Part shown: positions 1 to 7,063 of the stretch, piece after piece | Position numbering within the stretch: the stretch's first letter is position 1 | How the letters are laid out: each line of letters begins with the position of its first letter | Virus record (IMG/VR): IMGVR_UViG_3300025889_001205 | Location: 1-20,346 of that record | DNA: 20,346 nucleotides | Source of the DNA: a virus | Direction: 5' to 3' (one strand) | Made by a program: the position numbers and the translations under genes | The notes under the pieces: model-generated | Told to the model about the DNA's origin: nothing | Databases searched by the model: none | What the model saw: only the letters and a program-made list of their open reading frames with translations

Positions 1-441
1 TTCGTTCCAGTTGTCACAGTAATAATAGCCTTCTATATCGCCTTCCTCGTTGCATTTCTCAGGTCTAATTAAGTTAGTAGGAATATGATAAGCTTTAATA
101 ACTTTCGTGTGTTTTTCGTCGTAGTGAACTTGAAAGTGTCCAGCTCCTAGCATCTTTAGTTCTTTGATAACTTTTCGTAAGTCCTCAGAACTAAATATAG
201 ACTTCATAGCAGCGTACTGAGATGGCTTTCTACTAGCGTCTAAAGCATGTAGTCCACGTCCGTAAATTAAACGAGAAACGTTGTTTATTACTGCGCTGTT
301 AGTAGTAGAGTTTCGAGAACGCTCTATTAAGAAGTCGTAATAGTCGTTATTGTCTCCGTATTCTACCCAGTTATTTCTAGTGTCCTCTTTTATCTCAGGC
401 TTTTCATAAGCTGCGAGGTTAAGTATTTTTATATCACTCAT
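1..441 (-). CDS. Phage portal protein, N-terminal part (runs off left edge)
   Basis: The gene starts with ATG at 441 and stays open for 147 codons to the window edge, so only the N-terminal part is seen. The portal is the dodecameric ring at the capsid vertex through which DNA is packaged and to which the tail attaches. Residues 28-42 (YGDNNDYYDFLIERS) followed by NSAVINNVSRLIYGRG near 61-76 match the start of portal proteins I know from Bacteroidota siphoviruses, where a short N-terminal tail leads into a helix that samples non-capsid partners. The start lies inside the end of the upstream 109-aa gene (stop 434-436), an 8-base overlap that suggests translational coupling. Its position at the far end of the virion cluster, away from the terminase, is unusual. 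The assignment rests on remembered family likeness, with no C-terminal part to confirm it. Confidence 0.75.
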   Translation of the reverse strand, partial: MSDIKILNLAAYEKPEIKEDTRNNWVEYGDNNDYYDFLIERSRNSTTNSAVINNVSRLIYGRGLHALDASRKPSQYAAMKSIFSSEDLRKVIKELKMLGAGHFQVHYDEKHTKVIKAYHIPTNLIRPEKCNEEGDIEGYYYCDNWNE

Positions 442-763
442 AAGTTATATAGTCGTTGTCGCTTGAATAAGTTGTAAACTCGTTATTATTTACGCTGAAG
501 TCTGATACTGTTTGATTAGTGCAAAATATTTTGTCCTTATAAACTATATCAGTAGCGTTTTTTAATTCTATTGTATAAAAGTTATTTTCTTTTAAAGCAA
601 CTATTTCATTAATTACTAAATAATATCTGTCTATAGTCGGAGTTATTACATAAGTAACAGCTTCGCCTGTTGTCTCACTTGTTAAAGTCATGCTATCCGC
701 TGCTAGCTCTCTAGGAATTACTTTAAATTCTTGAGCTATCCCTGTCTCTTGCAATATTATCAT
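434..763 (-). CDS. Hypothetical virion-associated protein (109 aa)
   Basis: This small, beta-rich, soluble protein has no signal peptide or membrane segment. The C-terminal half (residues about 70-109, containing YKDKIFCTNQ and an Asn/Ser/Tyr-rich tail) resembles short proteins that sit beside tail or portal genes in flavobacterial phages; their function is unknown to me. The gene opens the last visible transcription block: a strong terminator lies just upstream at 801-828, and the bipartite late-promoter-like motif ends 8 bases before its ATG at 763. It overlaps the portal start by 8 bases. The context suggests a virion or head-tail connector component, but that is inference only. Confidence 0.6.
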   Translation of the reverse strand: MIILQETGIAQEFKVIPRELAADSMTLTSETTGEAVTYVITPTIDRYYLVINEIVALKENNFYTIELKNATDIVYKDKIFCTNQTVSDFSVNNNEFTTYSSDNDYITYE

Positions 764-765
764 AA

Positions 766-793
766 CTTATATACGTTTAAGTGCTAATTTGTT
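766..793 (-). promoter_or_regulatory. Late-promoter-like bipartite motif, site 1
   Basis: On the minus strand, AAC (793-791) within AAACAAA is followed after 15 bases by CGTA (775-772), then TATAAG, and the ATG of the 109-aa gene begins 8 bases after CGTA. The same arrangement recurs at three other block starts (near 3413, 4973 and 12256). The layout AAC-N15-CGTA resembles ECF-sigma promoters. It sits just downstream of the terminator at 801-828. Confidence 0.6.
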
Positions 794-800
794 TTAAAAT

Positions 801-828
801 AAAAAAGGGTAACTCGAAAGCTACCCTT
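801..828 (-). terminator. Rho-independent terminator after tail tube gene
   Basis: On the minus strand, AAGGGTAGCT pairs with AGTTACCCTT across a TTCG tetraloop (10 pairs, one G-T), and the right arm runs into TTTTTT (806-801). It lies 24 bases after the stop of the tail-tube gene and before the promoter-like motif of the 109-aa gene, so it closes the scaffold-capsid-tube block. Confidence 0.85.
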
Positions 829-851
829 AAAACAATTAAACTATAAAACTA

Positions 852-1415
852 TTATGGTATTGGTGTAATTGTAGAACCGTCTCCTAATTGGATATTCATT
901 CCTAAGTTTGCTAAAGTTTGGTCTGAAGTAGCATCAACAAACAAGTGAGGAAGTTTCTCCATAGCTTGAAAAGTTAAGTTATACCCAGCCATATCTCCAA
1001 AAGCAGCACCAGTCACTATAGAACCTCCATTAACGTCAGCTCCGTGCTCATATCCTACTAAGAAGTAATTATTGTTGTTGTCTTTTACGAAAATTTTAGG
1101 TCTTCCCCAAGAAAGTAACTTTACTTCTTTATGAGTTGCTAGGTCTTGCTTCTTTAACATTACGTTTAAAACTGCATCGAAGAAAGTAGTACCGTTATCT
1201 CTACTAGAAGTAATAGCTGTCTCTAGGTTAGAAGTTCCTTTTAATTCGTATTTGTACGCTGTAGGCGTTCCGCCTATTGCTGTAACTTGGTCGTTTACAT
1301 CTAAGGTAATTTGCTCAGAAGGTAAGTCGTCGTAATTTACAAAGTAAATTGCATCTAGTCCTCCTACGTTGTCCTTACATGGCTCAAGTCTACCAGCTGA
1401 AATATCACATGCCAT
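852..1415 (-). CDS. Major tail tube protein-like virion protein (187 aa)
   Basis: The opening MACDISAGRLEPCKDNVGGL, the central ELKGTSNLETAI...SSRDNGTTFF segment (residues about 57-80) and a later GYEHGADVNGGSIVTGAAFGDMAGYNLTF segment form a pattern I recognise from abundant structural proteins of Bacteroidota siphoviruses, generally taken as the tail tube subunit. Tube subunits polymerise in stacked hexameric rings around the tape measure. The length suits a tube protein. It is flanked by terminators on both sides (1432-1463 upstream, 801-828 downstream), a usual sign of separately tuned, highly expressed structural genes. Being next to the major capsid gene and 3.5 kb from the tape measure is odd, so a head-decoration role cannot be excluded. 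Confidence 0.65.
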   Translation of the reverse strand: MACDISAGRLEPCKDNVGGLDAIYFVNYDDLPSEQITLDVNDQVTAIGGTPTAYKYELKGTSNLETAITSSRDNGTTFFDAVLNVMLKKQDLATHKEVKLLSWGRPKIFVKDNNNNYFLVGYEHGADVNGGSIVTGAAFGDMAGYNLTFQAMEKLPHLFVDATSDQTLANLGMNIQLGDGSTITPIP

Positions 1416-1431
1416 ATTTTCTATTTTTTAT

Positions 1432-1463
1432 AAAAAAGGGGGGGCGTTAACCCACCCCTTTAT
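1432..1463 (-). terminator. Terminator between major capsid and tail tube genes
   Basis: On the minus strand, AAAGGGGTGGG pairs with CCCCCCCTTTT over a TTAACG loop (one T-C mismatch, one G-T), and the T-run continues as TTTTTT. It lies 20 bases after the capsid stop and about 17 bases before the next ATG. No promoter motif is visible between it and the tail-tube gene, so read-through must supply that gene and the hairpin probably acts as a partial terminator or mRNA stabiliser. Confidence 0.75.
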
Positions 1464-1483
1464 TAAGTTATTAATTCAGTTTA

Positions 1484-2440
1484 TTAGTTAACAGCGTTAA
1501 CAATTCCGTAAGTAACTACGTCAGCAGCAAAAGCATATTGAACGCCAGCAGTAAAACGCATAATTACTCGTACGTTTTGTGAACCGTCAAGGTCTGCCAT
1601 ATCTAATACTTTTACTTCTTGGTGGTCTGACAATAAACCAGTACCAAAATACAAGTTGTCAATAGTTGACAAGATAGCAGTATCAGCAGACATACCTGGA
1701 CACATTACAACAGGAATACCATCGAAGTACAAAGCACCTCCTGAAGTATACCACATGTTACCTTTTCCTTCGAACCCGTTAGCTCCTACTCCAGCAGCAC
1801 CAAAGCCACCTAAAGAACGAACGTAAGCTTTGAAGATGTTGTTAGATACATAAAGTCTAACGTCTTCTCTTCCGTAAAGGCTGTCAGGCATAGCGTCTAC
1901 TATTTTACCTAACTCAGTAACTACGTTAGCAGAAGTAACAGTAGTACCAGTAACTTCTTGAGCAGCTGGTAATTCAGTATCTAAAGACAAAAGTCTTTCA
2001 AAACCGTCAAATTGTCCTGTAGTAGCAGCGTTACCTTGCCAAATAGAAAGCTCGTTTCTAGCAGCAGACTTTTCAGCTACATGAGCTATTAAGAAGTCAG
2101 CGAAGTTCTTAGGTAAGTTATCAAAAGCAGAGTATCCCATTTGGATAGCCTCCCAGTCGCTTCTGAAGTCAGCCTTACACAAAGACAAGTTAATTTGTAA
2201 ATCTTTTGGCTCAAGAATTTTCTCAGTCAAAGTTAATGTAGAAGTAGGGTCGAAGTCGCAAGAACCGTCTTTAACGATATCGTCTAGTCCTACTCTTTTA
2301 AGTACTTCTTTGTACTTAACGTTTTGCTTAACAGTAATTAAATTGTTAGCAATAGTCGGCGCTGGTAAAAGCGCAGCAGCTACATACTTACCAGCAAACT
2401 CGCCAGCGTAAGTAGTAGTAATTGAAGTTGTTGTTGCCAT
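1484..2440 (-). CDS. Major capsid protein, HK97-fold type (318 aa)
   Basis: The protein is 318 residues with no signal or membrane segment, rich in Ala, Gly and Val. It has an N-terminal extended stretch (MATTTSITTTYAGEFAGKY) and a long helix-rich region around residues 100-140 (FADFLIAHVAEKSAARNELSIW) like the spine of HK97-type capsid proteins. The C-terminal part (RVIMRFTAGVQYAFAADVVTYG) resembles the end of major capsid proteins in Bacteroidota phages. It follows the scaffold-like gene and is followed by a strong hairpin, the context expected of the most abundant virion gene. The leader is purely A/T (TTTAAATAAATAAAAAATG), typical of Bacteroidota translation starts. The fold is inferred from pattern and context. 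Confidence 0.8.
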   Translation of the reverse strand: MATTTSITTTYAGEFAGKYVAAALLPAPTIANNLITVKQNVKYKEVLKRVGLDDIVKDGSCDFDPTSTLTLTEKILEPKDLQINLSLCKADFRSDWEAIQMGYSAFDNLPKNFADFLIAHVAEKSAARNELSIWQGNAATTGQFDGFERLLSLDTELPAAQEVTGTTVTSANVVTELGKIVDAMPDSLYGREDVRLYVSNNIFKAYVRSLGGFGAAGVGANGFEGKGNMWYTSGGALYFDGIPVVMCPGMSADTAILSTIDNLYFGTGLLSDHQEVKVLDMADLDGSQNVRVIMRFTAGVQYAFAADVVTYGIVNAVN

Positions 2441-2461
2441 TTTTTATTTATTTAAAAATTA

Positions 2462-3103
2462 TTATTTGCTTATTAAGTCATATACTTTAGAACGTAGAGA
2501 AACTTCTTTTTTATTGAAAGATATTTGTTCTCTAGGTTGTACATTTTCAGGGTTATGTTTAATAGGCTTAGAAAGTTCTGTTTCCTCTTTTACTTCCTCT
2601 TCCATTTCAGCCTCTTCTTTCTCCTCGTCTTTTTTCATATCTTCTAAAATAGAAGGTATCTCTTCTAAAATTAGCTTTTTAATTTCGCCTATAATTTCAG
2701 CTTTGTCCTCTTCGCTAATTTTACTAGGAGCTTCCTCTTCAGCAGCAAAGTAAGTTTCTTTAGAAACAGACTCAACTATTTTTTTAGCAGTTGGCTCTTC
2801 AGTTGAGGCTTCTACTTCTACCTCCTCTTCAGCTATAGGCTCTTCAGCTTCCATTTCTTTCTTTTCGTAAGAAGCTATAATACCTTCCTCAGCTACTTTA
2901 AGAATCATGTCGTCAGCCATAGCATACTCGCCTACTGGTAAAGGTATCCTTTCATCCTCGTTAACAATAAATACAGGTTGGCCAGCTTCAAAAATTTCAG
3001 CCTCTAAAGCAGCTTGTCCGTCTGCTGTCATGATTTGCTCTAGTTTTACTTCTACAGCCTTTAAACCGACTTTTTGAAGTATTGAGTTTATTTGTTCTTT
3101 CAT
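2462..3103 (-). CDS. Possible nested in-frame scaffold product from internal start (213 aa)
   Basis: Met104 of the 316-aa fusion (ATG at 3103) lies exactly where the N-terminal domain ends and the scaffold-like part begins. Its upstream bases (TTAAATAAAATAGAAATG) are the A-rich leader typical of Bacteroidota starts. Initiation here would give a free scaffold of 213 residues alongside a smaller amount of the long fusion, as in lambda C/Nu3. The internal start is an inference; the sequence shows only the well-placed ATG and leader. Confidence 0.35.
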   Translation of the reverse strand: MKEQINSILQKVGLKAVEVKLEQIMTADGQAALEAEIFEAGQPVFIVNEDERIPLPVGEYAMADDMILKVAEEGIIASYEKKEMEAEEPIAEEEVEVEASTEEPTAKKIVESVSKETYFAAEEEAPSKISEEDKAEIIGEIKKLILEEIPSILEDMKKDEEKEEAEMEEEVKEETELSKPIKHNPENVQPREQISFNKKEVSLRSKVYDLISK

Positions 3104-3412
3104 TTCTATTTTATTTAACTTATTAATTGCCCATTCAATTCCTGAAGTTCCTCCCCAAGCGTCCCACATTAAACCTCCACAGCCTTCGCTATAAGGTACG
3201 TCTTTATGCTGTTGGTGTCTTTTAAAACTTGCCATTCTTGCTATAGTGTCTCTACTTATAGGTTCTCTATTTGCAAGCTGGCTAGCTCTCTTCTTTCCTG
3301 TAGCTTCTCCACAAGTACCCCAGCCATGTTTTTCAACCCATTCAAGTGCTCTCTTTGCGTTGTTAGTAGCACTTTGAGGGTAGTCTGTGTAACTCTCTAA
3401 AAGAACGTTCAT
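2462..3412 (-). CDS. Fusion: phage N-terminal domain plus acidic scaffold-like protein (316 aa)
   Basis: Residues 15-100 (NNAKRALEWVEKHGWGTCG, then ASFKRHQQHKDVPYSEGCGG and LMWDAWGGTSGIEWAINKL) match a small domain that I know as an N-terminal or internal fusion on portal, protease or capsid-assembly proteins of many phages; its role is unknown. From residue 104 (MKEQINSILQKVGLK) the protein changes character. A beta-hairpin-like segment (residues 108-182, with QPVFIVNEDERIPLPVGEY) resembles the repeat of Bacteroidota phage scaffold-type proteins. It is followed by a very Glu/Lys-rich, coiled-coil-prone tail to 316. Such acidic, helical proteins just upstream of the major capsid gene usually scaffold capsid assembly. 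The gene opens a block under the late motif at 3413-3441. Confidence 0.65.
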   Translation of the reverse strand: MNVLLESYTDYPQSATNNAKRALEWVEKHGWGTCGEATGKKRASQLANREPISRDTIARMASFKRHQQHKDVPYSEGCGGLMWDAWGGTSGIEWAINKLNKIEMKEQINSILQKVGLKAVEVKLEQIMTADGQAALEAEIFEAGQPVFIVNEDERIPLPVGEYAMADDMILKVAEEGIIASYEKKEMEAEEPIAEEEVEVEASTEEPTAKKIVESVSKETYFAAEEEAPSKISEEDKAEIIGEIKKLILEEIPSILEDMKKDEEKEEAEMEEEVKEETELSKPIKHNPENVQPREQISFNKKEVSLRSKVYDLISK

Positions 3413-3441
3413 TAATATATACGTTTATTAAATAGTTTGTT
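3413..3441 (-). promoter_or_regulatory. Late-promoter-like bipartite motif, site 2
   Basis: On the minus strand, AAC (3441-3439) in TAACAAA is followed after 15 bases by CGTA (3423-3420) and TATA. The ATG of the scaffold fusion begins 7 bases after CGTA. Here the whole element lies in the non-coding gap after the 86-aa gene, so its conservation cannot come from coding. Confidence 0.6.
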
Positions 3442-3447
3442 ATAATT

Positions 3448-3708
3448 TTAACTTGAAACTCTTACTATTGTCCTAGTAGTGTCCTCGTTTGTGACGTTGC
3501 TATTATTAGTACTTACTATAGGACTACTAGTCTCGCTTTCTACTCGTGTAGTATCTTCATTTGTAACTACTGAAGTATTGCCACTTACTAAGCTTCCTAT
3601 TCCTTGCGCTAATATTGAACCGTCGCAACATTTACGAGAATAAGTTTTTCCGTCTTTACATAGACAACCTCTATTACCTCCGACTGGGCTTGTTTTACTA
3701 GGTGTCAT
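3448..3708 (-). CDS. Small Cys-rich phage protein with TNEDTTR repeats (86 aa)
   Basis: Residues 9-38 hold a compact cysteine block: C15 and C17 in GCLCKDG, and C27 and C28 in RKCCDG, followed by ILAQGIG. I have seen similar blocks in small proteins encoded near capsid genes of Bacteroidota phages, without known function. The four cysteines could bind a metal or form disulfides. The rest is Ser/Thr/Asn-rich and contains VTNEDTTR twice (48-55 and 72-79, 24 residues apart), which looks like an internal duplication. There is no signal peptide or membrane segment. It ends the protease block, 3 bases after the 228-aa gene, and is followed directly by the late motif of the scaffold gene. Confidence 0.6.
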   Translation of the reverse strand: MTPSKTSPVGGNRGCLCKDGKTYSRKCCDGSILAQGIGSLVSGNTSVVTNEDTTRVESETSSPIVSTNNSNVTNEDTTRTIVRVSS

Positions 3709-3711
3709 AAT

Positions 3712-4398
3712 TTAAAACATTGTAGGCTTCTGATAGTAAGTCTGTATTAATATTCCTATACTTCCTTCAATATCTACAGAAGTTCCTGAGTCATTTCTTA
3801 AAGCAAAGTAAAAGCCACCAGTTACGAAAGGGTCTGAAGCTCCAGCTGTGTAAGTAACAAAATTAAATTGGTTACCGCTTACATCTTGGTCTCTATTTAC
3901 TTTTATTTCACTTCCTATAATAGAGTCGTCTGCAAAACGTCTTAAAGAAAGTCCTAAAGTTTGAGTAGAGCCAGTAGTTATACCAAAGTTTACTCTAATA
4001 TTGTGCTGTAACCTTTGCCCCTCGTATGCTGTACCAGTATAAGGTATAATAACATGGTCGCCAGTTCCAGCTATGTCTAGCTCGTCGTATGAAGTAGTAC
4101 CGCTTGCTACTTTGTCTGTTGCATTATCAAAGAAAGTAAAACCGTTTGCTATTTCTCCGTTTAATAAAGTAACAGGAGTTACTATTGTTTTACTCCATTG
4201 AGTAGAACCAAAGTTAACAGCATCTGTAGTAACTACGCTACCACTATCTAATAGTGCGCTTGCTGGGTTAGTTCCGTCAAAGTAATATACTTGTCCGTTA
4301 TAGTAGTACATTGAGCCTTGCTCGTTCTTTAAGCCTGAAGGGTCGTTAACTATGTCTAGCCTTACATTATAAGCTGTGTTTTTAATATCTCTTGCCAT
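3712..4398 (-). CDS. Beta-rich virion protein, possible capsid decoration or fibre (228 aa)
   Basis: This is not a family I can name. The N-terminal 55 residues (with MYYYNGQVYYFDGTNPA) look like a short anchoring or beta-prism segment of the kind found at the start of phage fibre and decoration proteins. From about residue 75 the pattern is alternating hydrophobic strands with Gly/Thr turns, ending in FYFALRNDSGTSVDIEGSIG and IQTYYQKP. This is reminiscent of C1q/TNF-like jelly rolls, in which a late strand carries the N-D/S-G turn. It lies between the prohead protease and the scaffold/capsid genes in the same block, which favours a head-surface role. The jelly-roll reading is inference. Confidence 0.5.
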   Translation of the reverse strand: MARDIKNTAYNVRLDIVNDPSGLKNEQGSMYYYNGQVYYFDGTNPASALLDSGSVVTTDAVNFGSTQWSKTIVTPVTLLNGEIANGFTFFDNATDKVASGTTSYDELDIAGTGDHVIIPYTGTAYEGQRLQHNIRVNFGITTGSTQTLGLSLRRFADDSIIGSEIKVNRDQDVSGNQFNFVTYTAGASDPFVTGGFYFALRNDSGTSVDIEGSIGILIQTYYQKPTMF

Positions 4399-4399
4399 T

Positions 4400-4972
4400 T
4401 TATTTAATTATGTTTTTTAGTTGTTTAATAATGTCCTCTTTTTCGTCGCTCATTTCTAAGGCTTCTAGTCCTTGATAAATCCCCTCAATTGAGAATCCTT
4501 TATAGTCTCCAGCTTTTATCTTTTGCCACTCTTCCTCGTTGTAAACTTTCATAGTGATTGCCCAGCTACCTACAGGAGCTTTAAGATTGTAAAGTGCTGT
4601 CTTGTCTTTGTCAGTATCTTCTACTATCCAGCTCTCTATTACGCTCACTCCTTTAACTGGTCTTTCGTGTTCGCTTGTTATGTTGTTTAAGTTTAGTTTT
4701 TTCATAAACAGCTCAGCAGTTTTGTAGATAGTTTCTTTAGAGAAGTATATATTAAATTCTTTCTCTTTTATTTTGCGATAAATACGCTTTTCAGGAACTA
4801 AAGCTAGCCCTGTAACTATTCGCTTCTCATCGTCTACTACTTTAAGCTCCATTTTATAACCTGATAAGGCTACAAAGTTCTCTTCTATTGCTGGATTCTC
4901 GACAAGTGAAACAGCGAAAACTCCATCTTCTGTCTCGTCTTCTATAAATAATTCTACTTCTTGTAATTCCAT
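4400..4972 (-). CDS. Prohead maturation protease, XkdF-like (190 aa)
   Basis: It likely cleaves scaffold and capsid proteins inside the prohead. The N-terminus (residues 6-37, with FAVSLVENPAIEENF) is the signature opening of XkdF-like phage proteases. His102 sits in NITSEHERPVKG and Ser161 in GDYKGFSIEG, the usual His and Ser positions of this serine-protease fold, with the strand SWIVED (114-119) between them. The length is normal for the family. It opens a late block: the bipartite motif at 4973-5002 overlaps the end of the tape-measure gene. It is followed within 2 bases by the 228-aa gene. Catalytic residues are assigned by pattern only. Confidence 0.75.
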   Translation of the reverse strand: MELQEVELFIEDETEDGVFAVSLVENPAIEENFVALSGYKMELKVVDDEKRIVTGLALVPEKRIYRKIKEKEFNIYFSKETIYKTAELFMKKLNLNNITSEHERPVKGVSVIESWIVEDTDKDKTALYNLKAPVGSWAITMKVYNEEEWQKIKAGDYKGFSIEGIYQGLEALEMSDEKEDIIKQLKNIIK

Positions 4973-5002
4973 AACTTATTTACGTTTAAAGTGTACTTTG
5001 TT
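4973..5002 (-). promoter_or_regulatory. Late-promoter-like bipartite motif, site 3
   Basis: On the minus strand, AAC (5002-5000) in CAACAAA is followed after 15 bases by CGTA (4984-4981), and the protease ATG begins 8 bases after CGTA. CGTA is followed by AATAAG instead of TATAAG. The upstream half lies in the last codons of the tape-measure gene. Confidence 0.55.
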
Positions 5003-6929
5003 GTATTTTGTTTCTTTGTAACGACTGAGCAGTAGTTACGTCTCCAGCGACTACATAAGCCTGTAAAGGTTGCTGTCCTAAAGTCTCTGCTAGTTGGTTA
5101 GTGCCTGTATTTCCTACTACGTTAAACACAGCTGGAGAACTTACAGCAGTAGGAGGATTCGGAGCAGTAGGAGAAGCACCTCCTCCACCTCCGCTACCAC
5201 TAGCTTGAAATTGTGTAGCAGAAATAGTAGCAATTTGAGCAGCGCCTGTAGCAGCAACTATACCAGCCTTAACAAAGTTAGCTCCAGTTAACGCATCTTG
5301 TGGTACTGCTAACTGTGTTATAATACCTTGTGCTGTACTTATTATTGCTTGCCCTATACTTATAGCTTTATTGATATTAAAAGCTCTCCTTTGCGCCTCT
5401 TCACTTTCTCCAGCAAAAGCAGTTACTAAATCTGAAATAGCTTGTAAACTTTGTTGAGCCATTTCTATTTTAGCATCTCTTAAGGCAGCTTCTCTTTCTT
5501 CCTCTTCTTTAACCCTTTGAGCAGCATCTAATAAAGACTTTTTATATAGTTCTGCTTGTTTTAGTCTTTCCTCTTTTCTATATCTATCTTTTATTTCTTT
5601 AATAGCTGCTTGCTGTGCTTCCTCTAATAAAGCTGTATCTTCTCCGTGTTGTTTAGCTGCTTCTAATATAGCAAAGTACTTATCATAGACAGCGTTTATT
5701 TCTTGCTGTTCTTTTTCTATTTTACTTTGTAAATACTCATCTTCTAGTTTAGCTATTTCAGTAATTAAGTCAGATTCTGCTTGTGCCTCTTTTGCTATTC
5801 TAGCTAACTTTTCAGCAAGTTCTTTTTCCTCTCTAGCTTTTCTTTCAGCAGCCTCTTTTTCTCGTCTTGCTTTTCGTTTATCGGCAGCTTCTTGCTGTGC
5901 TTTTAATTTATCAAGCTCTGCTTGTCTAGTAAATTCTACTTCGTCTATTTGCATTTGACGAGCTAGCTCTACTGACTCTTCCTCTAGTTTTAATATTTTA
6001 TCATTATTAATTTCAATTTGTTTGTTAATTTCTTCTCCTTTTTTCTCTGTTAACTCTCCTAAATCATGTAGTAAGTTCCACTGTTTCTCAAGCAATTTTT
6101 GTTCTGCAGCTATTTGATTTTTAAATTCAATGTTTGCTTGTAATCGTTCTTTTCTATTTTTTTGAATAGCATAAAAAATATCTGCTTCGGAATCTCCCCG
6201 AGCTTTCATCATTCTTATTTCAAAGTCTCGAGTTTTTTCTATTGCCTTACGTTCTTTTTCTAAAGCCTCTATTCGTTTTCTTGATTGCTCTAAAAAATCT
6301 TCCGTACGTTTTAGATTTTCGTTAGCTAATTTTTCTGATTCATCGTCTACAATTCCTATCCATTTTGTAAATTCGTCCCATTTTAAAATTAAAGCTACAG
6401 TTAAAGTTGTAAGTATAGAGATAGCTGTTATAATTGCACCTAATGGATTAGCAGCAGCAGCCGCTCGCATAATAATCATCAAAGCTTTAAAGGATTTAAA
6501 AGCATGTATAAGTCCCTGTATACCCTGAGCCATAGCCATAGCACTTTGAACTTGTAAAAGTGCTTCTTCCATTTTTTCGCTATCTACTCCGAAGGCACCC
6601 ATTAAGCCACTAGCAAATTCGAAACCATGAGCTACTCCTTGTAAAGACCCTACTAAAGCACTATTAAAGCTTTGAGATAACTGTTTTACTTCTTTATTTG
6701 CGCTGCTTAATTTGCCTTGCAATTCGCCAGCCTTTGCAGCTAACTCGTTAAATTCTCTAGAGCCTTTTTCGCCAGCTAGAGCCATTTCTTTAAGACGTTT
6801 CTTAAGTTCGTTAAACTCTTTTACAGTAGCAGCATTTTTTAACTCTTCAAAAGAAAGAGATAATTTATCTACGTTTTTCGTAGCGTTCTCAGTGTCAACA
6901 TTTATATTAACAGTTTTTTCTATCGCCAT
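4986..6929 (-). CDS. Tail tape measure protein (647 aa)
   Basis: It sets tail length and is ejected ahead of the DNA. The sequence shows an N-terminal helical region (1-90) and a hydrophobic stretch around residues 145-183 (ANPLGAIITAISILTTLTVA) that could insert in the host membrane. A very long Glu/Lys/Ala-rich coiled coil follows from about 205 to 490, then a second hydrophobic Ala-rich helix near 525-570 and a Gly-rich C-terminal part (SGSGGGGGA). This layout is standard for tape measures. At roughly 0.15 nm per helical residue it predicts a tail of at most about 100 nm. It starts with ATG at 6929 inside the end of the 47-aa gene (10-base overlap), so the two are translationally coupled. 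Unusually, the tail-chaperone gene is more than 4 kb upstream. Confidence 0.85.
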   Translation of the reverse strand: MAIEKTVNINVDTENATKNVDKLSLSFEELKNAATVKEFNELKKRLKEMALAGEKGSREFNELAAKAGELQGKLSSANKEVKQLSQSFNSALVGSLQGVAHGFEFASGLMGAFGVDSEKMEEALLQVQSAMAMAQGIQGLIHAFKSFKALMIIMRAAAAANPLGAIITAISILTTLTVALILKWDEFTKWIGIVDDESEKLANENLKRTEDFLEQSRKRIEALEKERKAIEKTRDFEIRMMKARGDSEADIFYAIQKNRKERLQANIEFKNQIAAEQKLLEKQWNLLHDLGELTEKKGEEINKQIEINNDKILKLEEESVELARQMQIDEVEFTRQAELDKLKAQQEAADKRKARREKEAAERKAREEKELAEKLARIAKEAQAESDLITEIAKLEDEYLQSKIEKEQQEINAVYDKYFAILEAAKQHGEDTALLEEAQQAAIKEIKDRYRKEERLKQAELYKKSLLDAAQRVKEEEEREAALRDAKIEMAQQSLQAISDLVTAFAGESEEAQRRAFNINKAISIGQAIISTAQGIITQLAVPQDALTGANFVKAGIVAATGAAQIATISATQFQASGSGGGGGASPTAPNPPTAVSSPAVFNVVGNTGTNQLAETLGQQPLQAYVVAGDVTTAQSLQRNKIQQSTL

Positions 6930-7063
6930 GCTTTTTTCCTTTTTTCTTGTTTCAACTTAGCTTTAAAACTTGTTTCTAGTTTGTATTTGCCTTTAGCTAT
7001 GTCTACATTCTCTCCGACTTTTAGCCATTCGTCCATTTGTAGTAAATCTATTATTAGTCTCAT
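6920..7063 (-). CDS. Small basic protein between tail protein and tape measure (47 aa)
   Basis: ATG at 7063 overlaps the TGA stop of the 801-aa gene (ATGA), and its own TAG (6920-6922) lies inside the first codons of the tape-measure gene. It therefore fills the 130-base gap exactly and is coupled on both sides. The product begins MRLIIDLLQMDEWLKVGENV and ends in a Lys/Arg-rich helix (KAKLKQEKRKKAWR). I do not recognise the family. The position just before the tape measure is normally taken by chaperone genes, so a tail-assembly helper is a reasonable guess, no more. The double overlap is the main evidence that it is real. Confidence 0.65.
   Translation of the reverse strand: MRLIIDLLQMDEWLKVGENVDIAKGKYKLETSFKAKLKQEKRKKAWR

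Noticed and set aside
1155-1167. ACGTTTAAA match to half of the late motif
   Set aside because: It lies inside the tail-tube coding frame and lacks ACAAA at the 11-base spacing.
2466-2753. Plus-strand ORF, Ser-rich
   Set aside because: It is the complement of the Glu/Lys-rich scaffold tail; its Ser/Phe composition is exactly what GAA/GAG-rich coding gives on the other strand.
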